In this document: piece after piece, positions 33,901 through 45,900 of the stretch
Layout of the letters: each line of letters starts with the position of its first letter
How positions within the stretch are numbered: the stretch's first letter is position 1
DNA from: Humulus lupulus
Taxonomy: Eukaryota; Streptophyta; Magnoliopsida; Rosales; Cannabaceae
Direction of reading: 5' to 3'
DNA length: 64,000 nucleotides
Assembly (NCBI RefSeq): GCF_963169125.1
Contig: NC_084799.1
Location: 106,593,143 to 106,657,142, forward strand
Translations under genes and position numbers: made by a program
The notes under the pieces: generated by a model
Databases searched by the model: none
What the model saw: the letters and a program-made list of their open reading frames with translations, nothing else
Told to the model about the DNA's origin: nothing

Positions 33901-36900
33901 AGGTGATGATCTTGCCTTCAATCTTCTCATTGATGAAATGACGATCAATTTCGACATGTTTAGTTCTATCATGATGGACTGGATTCTTTGCAATTGCTAT
34001 AGTTGATTGATTATCACAGAAAACATTTATAGGGCCTTCAAGGCGGATTCTGAGTTCAAGCAAGCATTTCAGCCACATTCCTTCACAAATTCCATGTGTT
34101 CAGCCACATACCTGCTGCTTCTTGTTGCGCCAAGATTCGAGATTTCCCCAAATATAGGAGCAATATCCAGAAGTGGATCTTCGGTCAGTGAGAGAACCTG
34201 CCCAATCTACATCTGTGTAGATTTTAAGATCCCTGTGAAAAGCTTTTCTGAACATTAGCCCTTTTCCTGGTGTTCCTTTGAGGTACCTAAGAATCCGATA
34301 AACATCCATGTGTTCCTTTGCGGGACTGTTGAGAAATTGACTAACAGCACTTACAGCAAAGCTTATATCAGGCCAAGTGTGAATTAGGTAGATTAATTTT
34401 CCCTCGAGACGTTGGTACCTTCCTCGATCAACTTTTATTCCGTGCTCCAAGTTTGGTAGTAGGATCCATCGGTGTGTCAACTGGCTTGCATCTAATCATC
34501 CCTGTTTCTTGTAAGAGGTTGAGGACATATTTTCGTTGAGTGACTGAGATGCCAAGGCTGGATCTTGCTACTTCCATCCCTAGGAAGTATCTTAATTGTC
34601 TTAGATCCTTTATCTCAAATTCACTAGAGAGGAGCTGCTTGAGATGAATAATTTCCTCCATGAAATTTCCTGTAACCACAATATCATCAACATAAACTAT
34701 TAACACCGTTAGTTTTCCCCCTGCTGAATGTTTTACAAACAGAGTGTGATCTGACTGGCACTGAGTATAGCCATCTCCCTTTAGAACTTTCGTAAACCTG
34801 TCAAACCAGGCTCGAGGGGATTGCTTGAGGCCATAAAGGGATTTCTTGAGTTTGCACACCTTTCCCTTAGTGATTCTGCCCTCAAATCCTGGAGGGATAT
34901 CCATGTATACTTCTTCCACTAGATCTTCGTTAAGAAATATATTCTTTACATCAAGTTGGAATAAAGGCCATTCTTTGTATACTGCAATCGACAAGAGAAC
35001 TCGAATGGTGTTCAACTTAGCAACAGGAGCAAACGTCTCTTAGTAATCAATGCTATAGAAAAATGTGAATTAATTAGAGATTATCTTCTCCTTGTATTTT
35101 CTAGAACCTTTCTAGGAATAGATTGTACAGCTATTTTCTTCCCTGTATAGTGCTGATTTTCCCTAGCTATTAGTCAACTATGTATTCTATAAATACCTAT
35201 GTATATTCTTAGTTTTAGTATCAATAAAGAATATATTTTTTCCTCCAAATGGTATCAGAGCTTAGGTTTAGGGTTCACTGAAATCAGACCACCATGTCCA
35301 AAAATTCGGCCGACCAAACTCCACCTTCATCCCCTACCACAGCCGCATCTCCTGCCATCCAAAACACCCAAAATACTGCTGATTTCAACACCAATGCTTC
35401 CATTCAAATCACTACTGTTAGGTTAAACAATAAGAACTACTTAGAATGGGCCCAATCTGTGAAATTAGCTATGGATGGTAGGGGAAAATTAGGTTATTTG
35501 ACAGGGGAGGAGACTCAACCAAAGGAATATGATACTACATTTCGGAGATGGAGATCAGAAAATTCTCTAATTACCACTTGGCTTCTTAACTCTATGGAGG
35601 AATCCATTAGGAAGTTGTATCTTTTTATGTCTGCCAAAGAAATATGGGAAGCGGTGCGTGAGACGTATTCTGATGTGGAAAACCATTCCCAAGCTTTTGA
35701 GTTGAAGATATGGTTGTGGAACTCCAAACAAGGCGACTCAAATGTCACAACGTTCTACAACAACATGTTGGCACTGTGGCAGGAACTCGACCTTTGTTAC
35801 AATGATGAGTGGGAAAATCCCAAAGATTTGGCTTGATTTAAGAAACGTGCGGAAATTGACAGAATTTTTATGTTCTTAGCAGGCATTAATACAGGGTTTG
35901 CTGATGTCAAAAGTCGGATCATAGGGCGGCGTCCACTTCCATCAATTCGTGAAGTATTTTCTGAGGTGCGACAGGAAGAAGGACGCAAACGAGTGATGGG
36001 AGGAGCTATCTCTCAAAAATCAGAACATGAGGGATCGACTCTAGTCACGAAAGGCCATGATTCTGAATCTGATAAAAGGAAGAAACCTTGGTGTGATCAC
36101 TGCAAATGCCACTGGCACACGAATGAGACATGTTGGAAAATCCATGGTAAACCACCAAATTGGCAACCGGGCTGGAAAAGGAGACAGGAAAGCAACAAGG
36201 TGCTGAACACCGCTTCTGAAACCTCTGCAGAGCCCAATTCTGCCTCCAGGAATCCCAGTCAATATCCATTCACCACGGAGCAAATAGAACATCTCTTAAA
36301 ACTCTTTAATTCTCCACAACTTTTAGGTTCTCCTTCATGTTCCTATGCCAATCAAGGTAGTTTGTCGTTCTTTTCATTTAATATTTTTGAACCTTGGGTC
36401 GTAGACTCTAGGGCTACAGATCACATGACTAGTTCTTCTCGTCTCTTCCATTCCTATAATCCATGTGCAGGAAATAAAAAAATCAAAATGGCTAATGGCT
36501 CTTTTTCAGCCATTGTAGGGACGGGTGACATAAATTTTTTTTCATCCTTAATACTAAAGGATGTGTTACATGTCCCCAAGTTGTCTTGTTATTTACTGTC
36601 AGTCAGTAAATTAACTCGTGATCAAAACTATCATGCTGATTTTCATCCTTTTCACTGTGAATTCCAAGATCTGGCCTTGGGGAAGACGATTGGCAATGCT
36701 AGACTAAGTGGTGGACTTTATTACTTTGATGATGGATCTCTTCAAAATTCAACTTCTCAATGTTTTGGTGTTATTTCTGGTTCTAATAAGACATATATTA
36801 TGTTATGGCATTTTCGTCTAGGACATCCTAGTTTTCATTATATAAAACGCTTGTTTCCTAGATTGTTTTTCAACAAAGATCCATCCTTATTTCAATGTGA

Positions 36901-39900
36901 GATTTTTGCTTTAGCAAAAATGCATCGTTCTACTTATTCTCCTCATTCTTATATACCATCAAAACCATTTTCACTTGTTCATAGTGATATTTGGGGGCCT
37001 TCAAAATTTTTAACTCCTAAAGGGAAAGAGGTGGTTTTTCACTTTAATTGATGATCGTACCCGAATGAGTTGGGTTTATCTTATGAAACAAAAATCTGAA
37101 GTTGAAGGAATTTTTAAAATGTTTTATAACATGATACAAACTCAATTTGACACAAAAATTAAAGTGTTACGTAGTGACAATGGTAGGGAATATTTTACAA
37201 AAATTCTTGGAGATTTTTTTACTACTCATGGTATTTTTCAACAAAGCTCTTGTGTAGGTATCCCTCAACAAAATGGTATTGCTGAAAAGAAAAATCGTCA
37301 TTTTTTTGAGGTAGCTAGAGCATTGTTGTTTACACATAAAGTGCCCAAAATTTTCTGGGGTGATGCCATCCTAACAGCCACCTATCTCATCAATAGGATG
37401 CCTTCCAAAACACTGAATTTTGAAAAACCCGTGACTATGTTCTTCAAACATTTTCCACAGCCTAGACTTCAACACTCTTTATCTATTTAAATTTTTGGAT
37501 GTACTGTTTTCATTCATAATAAAGATTTAAATCAAGGAAAATTTGACCCAAGAGGGAAGAAGTGTGCTTTTTTAGGGTACTCTCCCACACAAAAAGAATA
37601 CAAGTGCTATAATCCCTTGACTAAAAAATATTTTGTGACATTTGATGCTCAGATTTTTGAACAACAATCATATTTTAGGTCTCATCTTCAGGGGGAGCAC
37701 AAAGAGGAAGATTCTGCTAGAGGGGAGGAAAAAATTTGGATTTTCACATTCAAAATTCTGTTGACTTATTTTATTTTTCTAAAGAATCAGTTCTTCCTTT
37801 TTCAGACTTTGTCGGAAACATAAATCCAAACTCTGATTCTACTACCTTTTTTTAAAATCAAAATCTTTCTCAAGGTAATAATCAAAATCAAGTTGGAGAA
37901 AATGAATTAATAAAAAATACTGATGTGCTTGAAATTGAAAAGGGGATGGATTCTCATGAAAATGTTTCAACAAGAGTTTTAAATAATGAAAACATGGCTC
38001 CAACATATATTAGTCCCGATAGAACTGAAAATAACACTACAAACAGGTTTGTTTGATTTTTTACACGAAGGGAACCAAAGTTTAGAGTATTGTCTGAAAC
38101 ACTTTGGCAAAGCCATGAAGAGACCCCAAGTGCAGTTCCAAAAAACTCAGGTTCTGACTCCATTCTTGAAAATCCTACTATGTATGATCTAGATATTCCT
38201 ATTGCCCTTTGAAAAGGAACAAGGGAATGCACTAGCATCCTTTGTATCCAATGTCCAATTTTTTTTCTATAAAAATTTGTCTCCTTGTTTTCATGCTTTC
38301 AGTATTCAACTCACTGATGTGGAAATTGCAAAGAGTATTAGAGATGCTTTACAGGTTCCAGAATGGAAAGAAGCTGTCCTAGAGGAGATGCAAGCTCTGG
38401 AAATGAATCGGACGTGGGAAGTGATGGAGTTACCAAAGGAAAAGAAAACGATGGGTTGCAAATGGGTCTTCACAGTAAAATTTAAGTCTGATGGAACTCT
38501 GGAAAGGTACAAGGCAAGACTAGTTGCCAAGGGGTTCACTCAAACATACGGTATTGACTATTCAGAGACATTTGCCCCAGTAACAAAACTTAATACTATC
38601 TGAGTATTGCTCTCCATTGTTGTAAACTTGGAGTGGCAACTGCAGCAATTGGATGTTAAGAATGCGTTCTTGAATGGCAACCTTGAAGAAGAGGTATACA
38701 TGGATGCCCCTCCTTGTTTCGAGGAAAAGTTTGGATCCAAAGTCTGCAAATTACAGAAGTCTCTCTATGGGTTGAAGCAATCACCACGTGCTTGGTTCGA
38801 AAGGTTCACAAAATCAGTAAAGAAGCAAGGGTACACTCAAGGATAGACTGATCACACTTTGTTTTTTAGAAGGAATGGTGAGGGAAAAATTGTTATTCTC
38901 ATTGTGTACGTTGACAACATAATCTTAACTGGAGATGATGTAAAAGAGATGAACATATTAAAGAAGTGCTTAGTAGATGAGTTTGAAATTAAAGACCTTG
39001 GGAGTCTTAAATACTTTTTGGGAATGGAAATTGCCCGTTCAAAGGAAGGAATAGCAGTCAGCCAGAGGAAGTACATTCTCGACCTACTCAAAGACACTTG
39101 GATGAGTGGGTGCAAACCTATTGACACACCAGTTGATCCCAATGTGAAACTAGGTAATGGTGAGGAAGGAGTTAATATAACTCGGTATCAAAAGTTGGTT
39201 GGGAGACTGATTTACTTATCCCATACTAGGCCTGACATTGCTTTTTCCGTAGGATTGGTGAGCCCATTTCTGCATTCTCCCAAGAAGGTTTACATGGATG
39301 CAATTTACAGGAATCTTCAGTACCTCAAAGGATCACTTGGTACAGGCCTTATATTCAGGAAGAGTAGTAACCGAGCTATTGAAGCGTATACTGATGCAGA
39401 TTGGGTTGGGTTTGTAGCAGATAGGAGGTCAACTTCTGGTTATTGTTCTTATGTGTGGGGAAATTTGGTTACATGGCAAAGCAAGAATCAAAGTGTTGTT
39501 GCTCGGAGTAGTGCTGAGGTTGAATTCGGAGCAATAGCAAACGGACTATGTGAGGTGATTTTGCTACAGCGAATTATTGTGATAACAAGGCTGCCATCAG
39601 TATTGCTAATAATCCCGTCCAACATGATCGAACAAAGCATGTGGAGATTGATCGTCATTTCATCAAGGAAAAGCTTGAGGCAGGATCTATTTGTTTGCCC
39701 TTTGTGCCAACGTCTTTACAGACCGCTGACATTTTTACGAAGGGATTGTTCAAACCAAGTTTTGAATCTTGTATTAGCAAGTTGGGATTGATTGATATCT
39801 TTAATCCAACTTGAGGGGAAGTGTAGAAAAATGTGATTTAATTAGAAATTATTTTTTCCTTATATTTTTTAGAAACTTTCTAGGAATAGATTGTACAGCT

Positions 39901-42900
39901 ATTTCCTTCCCTATATGGTGCTGATTTTCCCTAGCTATTAGTCAACTATGTATTCTATAAATACCTATGTGTATTATCAGTTTTAGTATCAATAAAGAAT
40001 ATATTTTTTCCTCCAAACTTATAAATGCCATAGGATTGAGTGAACCCTTTGGCCATCAAGCGGGCTGATAGGGTATTCCTGCCAATTAGGTGAGTAAACA
40101 GAGCACTAATGGAAGAAATTCAGTAACCAAACAAAGAAGAAAATGGAAATTGGTATTTAACAAGAGTTCGAGAGCCTGTATCTCTCCAAATGCACCAACA
40201 CTTAGCTATTCCACACCCAATACAAATGACTTACTATTTATTCTACTACTCCTCAGGAGTACACAAACTTCCCATACACTCTCCCATAGACTAAACCAGC
40301 TTACATAACTAATTCAATACACTAAACCCTTGCTGTCATATTCTTTGCTGACTTGGCCCTCTCCACCTGTCTTCCCCCTCTCCGAGCATACACATAGGTC
40401 AAGGGTGGCCTATCAATACCCCCTGCCCAAAGACCCACCTTGTCCTCAAGGTGAAAACTAGGAAACTGTTGTTGAAGTACTGGAAAATCTTCCCAAGTGG
40501 CCTCAAATTCGGGAAGGTTAACCCATTTGATCAGCGCTTGTGGGGGAGCCTTGTGTGTGCTTGGGCGTACATCCAGCACATTTTCAGGTGTGAGTATCCA
40601 CTTAAGGTCTTCCGCCAACTCTGGAGGCAACTCAGAAGCTTGTTGGTAAGGTCCCAAGGCTGCCCGAAGGAGTGACACATGAATCACTGGGTGGATTACA
40701 GAATCTGGAGGTAATTTCAGGCGATATGCCGCTGTCCCTACACGTCCTACCACTGGATAAGGGCCAAAGAAACCCGATGCCAACTTCTCATTACAATGCC
40801 TTGCCACTGACCTTTGTCGATATGGTCTCAACTTCACATAAACCAAATCCCCAATAGCAAAATGAATATCACGTCTCTTCTTGTCAGCTTGCATTTTCAT
40901 CTTTTGTTGTGCTCGTTGTAGGTTCAGCTTGAGTAATTCCAATACTTCATCTCTTTCCTTCAAGTTCTCCACTGCTGAAACTTTTGTTCTCCCATGCTCA
41001 AATCTCACAACTGGAGGGGGATCTCTGTGATAGACAACCAAAAAAGGTGTCATTCCAGCAGACGTGTGGTACAATGTATTATACCAAAACTCTACCCACG
41101 GCAACCAATTTATTTACCCACTGCTTTGATTTTGTACTCACAAAACACCTCAAATATGTCTCAAGGCTCCTATTTACGACTTCCTTTTTCCCATCAGACT
41201 GCGGATGGTAGGCGGTACTATGTTTGAGTTGGGTTCCTTGCAGGCGAAACTAACTCTTTCCAAAATAGGCTCAGAAACATCTTGTCACGGTCCGACACAA
41301 TCGACCTTGGAATCCCATGCAACCTTCCAACTTCTCTCACAAACACCGTGGCGACAGTAATGGCTGAAAATGGGTGGCGAAGAGGGATGACATGACTATA
41401 CTTGGTAAGCCGATCAACTACCACAAAGACTGTATCAAATCCGTTGGACAACAGTAATCCCTCAATGAAGTCCATTGAGATGTCTTCCCAAATTTTCTCT
41501 GGAATGGGCAGTGGCTGAAGCAAACCGGTGGGAGATTGGGCTACATACTTACTTTGCTGACATATGGCACACTCCGACACAAACCTTTGAACATCTCTTC
41601 TCATTCCCGCCCAATATAGATCCTTTGCCTACCTCTGAAATGTTTTGAATACCCCAGAATGGCCTTCCACGTTGTTGCCATGATATTCTTGGAGTAATAA
41701 CGGTATGAATGGTGAAGATGATGGAATAACCAATCGACCTCGAAATTTTAGGCAACCTTGAGCCAATGAGTACCTGCCTATATCTTGGCCTTGCCTGAGT
41801 TCTTGGATGATCTTTGTTAATGATGGATCAGCCCCCACATGAGCCTGTAAGTCCGAAATAGAAATGAGTGTCGGTACCAATATAGTGGCCAAGTACACCT
41901 CTCGATGCACCCTAGAAAGAGCATCCGCTGCCTTATTCTCAAGGCCAGGTCGATAAACAATATCAAAATCGTACCCCAACAACTATGTCAACCACTTTTG
42001 GTGCTCAGAAGCGACAAATCTTTGCTCCAGGAGATACTTAAGACTTTGTTGATCCGTTCGAACTAAAAATTTGCGACCCAATAGATAAGGGCGCCATTTC
42101 TGCACTGCTAAGACAATCGCCATCAATTCTCGCTCGTACACGGACTTGGTCCGATCTCTAAATGATAAGGCCTGACTATAGAAGGCGATGGGTCGCTGAT
42201 TCTACATCAACACAGTGCCCAATCCACTACCCGACGCATCGGCCTCCAACACAAAAGGAATAGAAAAATCCGGTAAAGCTAATACAGGTACTGAACACAT
42301 TGCTTCTTTCAACTTGATAAACGCGGCCTGCGCTTCCTCTGACCAACCAAAGGCATCTTTCTTCAATTGATCTGTCAAGGGTCGAGCTATTTGTTCATAC
42401 CCTTTTATAAACTTGCAATAGTACCCTGTGAGACCCAAAAAAACCCTGTAATTCCCTCAAGGTTTTTGGTATAGGCCACTCGGCCATAGTAGCTATTTTC
42501 CTCGGATCAGCTGACACTCCCACAGCTGAAATAATGTGGCCCAAATACTCCAATTTGTCTTGAGCAAACAAACACTTGCGATTTGCATATAATTGGTGCT
42601 GTCGTAATCGCCCAAGAACCAATTCCAAATGTTGCTCATGATCCTCAAGAGTGGCACTGTATACCAAAATGTCGTCAAAAAATACTAACACAAACTTTCT
42701 TAAGAAATCTCGAAATACCTCATTCATTAATGCTTGGAAGGTAGCGGGAGCGTTTGTGAGACCAAAAGGCATCACTAGGAATTCGTAATGCCCTTCATGT
42801 GTACGGAAGGTTGTTTTCTCCACATCCTTGGTGCAAACTCGGATTTGATAGTATCCCGATTTAAGGTCTAGCTTAGAAAAGACCTTGGCACTGTGGAGTT

Positions 42901-45900
42901 CATCTAGCAACTCATCTATGACCGGTATGGGAAACTTGTCAGCCACCGTGGCCCGATTCAAGGCCCTGTAATCCACGCAAAATCGCCAACTCCCATCATT
43001 TTTCTTCACTAAGAGCACCGGGCTTGAAAAAGGGCTTGTGCTAGGTTGTATGATTCCCGCTTTTAACATTTCTGTCATCAATCTCTCGATCTCATCTTTC
43101 TGAGCTTGTGCATACCGGTAAGGCCGAACACTAATTGGTCCCATTCCTTCCTTCAAACATATCGAATGCTCCCTTGCCCGAGGAGGAGGTAACCCTTGCG
43201 GCATCTCAAAAATCGCTCCAAATTTCTCCAAAATGATAGCGACAGGTGGTGGTAATGAACAAATTTTTGGTTCCTCTTCCACTGCAAAAGCCCCAAACTC
43301 TATCCAAAAGCCTTCTCCTTCTTGCTGCACAGTGTGAATCATGGCCTTGAGAGAAATTTGAGATTTGCAAAGACTAGGATCCCCTTGCAAAGTGATCCAA
43401 GAACCCTCAACTTCAAACTTCATCACCATAGTTCTCCAATTCACTTGCATGTTGCCCAAGGTTTCTAGCCATTTGATTCCCAAAATGACATTCGCCCCAC
43501 CCAATTCAAGTGGAAGAAAATTAGTTACCACTCTAATAGTTCCCAAATCAAGTTCCACCAAGCTACATATCCCGTCAGTGCGAACCTTGCCTCCTGTCCC
43601 CAACAACACACCGTAGCACGATATAGCTATGATTAGTATGTTGGCTGCCTTCACCATATCTTCTGAAATGAAATTGTGTGTTGCCCCTCTGTCTATGAGT
43701 ACCGTTACTGAGTGCTGTCCAATTTTGCCTGCTAGTTTCATTGTGTTAGCTGAAGTAATTCCAACTAACGAGTTCATTGATAGAGTGGCCAAAGTCTCTT
43801 CACTTGTAATATCTTCTAACGGTTCCGGGGTTGTTGGTGGTGACTCTATTTGTGGGCTGCCTTCTTCCTCATCCATCAACAAAATCATTTGCAACGCCTT
43901 CTGCTCACAGTCATGCCCTCTATGCCACTTCTTTTCACACTTAAAACACACTCCCCTTGCCTTCCTATCTTGATATTCTGCTTCAGTGATTCTCCGTGTA
44001 TGTGGGTTCTTCATGTTGACTACTGTAGTACTCGGTGCTGGCGTTGAAGCTGAAAGTCGATGGTGGCTTAGGAGTCCAAGCTGAAATGGATGATCGGGTT
44101 GGAATGATAGGGCTCAAGGTTTGCTTGTGAGAAGCTGAACGATTAATTGGGGTCGGCCAACATAGCATCTAATGACTTTCTTCAATTCGTTGGGCCACGT
44201 CCATCACTTGGGCCAAGCCCATGGGTTTCAGGATGTGAATAGCACTTCTGATCTCTCTGAGCCCTTTGACAAAGTTTCCTTCCAAAATATGTTCTGGGGT
44301 ATCGGGTACCGGAGAGGCCAACGCCTCCCAACGAAGCCGATAGTCCTTCACCGTCGACTCTTGCTTCACAGATAAAAACTCCTCTGATAAAGATCCAACT
44401 GGCTGGGCACGGAAACGGGAGAGAAGTAAAGTCTTCAAGGTTCCCCACGATGTAATTGGTCGCCTTTGATTCTCCCACTGAAACCATTTTAACGCGTCTC
44501 CTTCTAGGCTGATGATGGTTGTCTCGAGCATGTGTGTAACGCCCTAAACTCTAGGGACCGTTACGGTGTGCCTTGTAAACAGTGCTTAACTCACCAATCG
44601 AGTCATTTGGCCAAAATCGTGTAACCAAGTATGATTAGTGGTTTAGGGATTAAAAATTTTGGTTAAGATATAATGTTTCATTAGAAAGTCTATTGTATAC
44701 ATTGGGATCCCAAAAATATAATTTAGAGGTTTATTACAAGAAAATATTTACAACAGGCCGATCTAAGCGGCAAAATAGGGTTTAACCCTAGTTCCTCTTT
44801 CAACCCTCGGACGTGGCGGTCGAGCAGCCGCGTATGTATACGTCGTCACCTAAGCTCTCCAACTCAAGGATGGTCCAGCTTTCTTTTTCCTTTACCTGCA
44901 CCACATAGCACCCGTGAGCCGAAGCCCAGCAAGAAAACTCAACATGCTCATGAACAGTAATAACACGTCATCGAATTATAATGTGCATGCCTAGCAATAA
45001 TAGCTTCCGTCATACATGCAAATAAGTTCAAATAAATGATTATGGGGTCCTGCATCTGAATAGAAGACTAATGAGTCATTCCCTGAGGACCTGCTTCTTG
45101 GATAAATGACTAATAAGTCAATCTCGGAGTGGGTGACTAATGAGTCACACCCTGCTTAGGTGTCTTATGAGTCACACTCTGTATGGATGACTAATAAGTC
45201 ATACCCTGTGTAGATGACTAATGAGTCCATCTCTGTCTAGGTGACTAATAAGTCACACTCGGTATAGGAGACTAATGAGTCTCACTCTTTATAGGCGACT
45301 AACGAGTCACGCTCTGTATAGATGACTAATAAGTCAATCTCTGTATGGATGACTAATGAGTCATACCCTGTATAGGTGGCTAATAAGTCACGCTCGGTAT
45401 TAGTGACCAATAAGTCACTCTGTTTAGATGACTAATAAGTCAATCTCTTGATGTCCCATACCCTCCTAGCCATGTGACATGTAGGTCACCTTAGCCTTTT
45501 TGGCTTTGGCTCTAATTAACTAGCCCTTAGACTAGACAAGCGCTTTTAATTTTCATCGACCTTGAGGTCGGTCCGGCATTAATGCTCATTCGAGTCATTC
45601 AATGCAGATGTCGATTAGAACTAATCTTTTATCAGCTTGCGTTAAACACTCTAAGGCCGTAATTGACTTATAAGTCAATCTCATGTGACCAGTGCTCAAT
45701 ACCACTGCCGAACTTGACTAATGAGTCACAGCTTCACAGTTGATATTGACACCATTGCCAATCCCTGACTAATAAGTCAGTGCTTCCTCATTTAGGTAAT
45801 ACAAACAGACATATATCATATGTCAAATATTCAAATATAAGGCATTTGGCATGCTCACTTAGTAATCAAAAGCATAATTATAATCATGCACAATTACAGA

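Larger units (their letters stand above)
35054..40023 (+). mobile_element. Copia B, full length, dead, inserted in copia A
   Basis: LTRs at 35054 to about 35247 and 39822 to about 40015, with about 8% difference by eye, are the most diverged pair in the window. A tRNA-Met primer-binding site starts at 35250. The target sequence AATGC flanks it at 35049-35053 and 40024-40028. Six to eight extra bases (about AACTTATA) stand between the 3' LTR end and the right AATGC, so the exact right boundary is uncertain. All copia domains are present with several stops. Confidence 0.87.

Noticed and set aside
43365..44047. + strand frames opposite chromovirus 2 protease and zinc knuckle
   Set aside because: Shadows of the 539-codon minus-strand frame.
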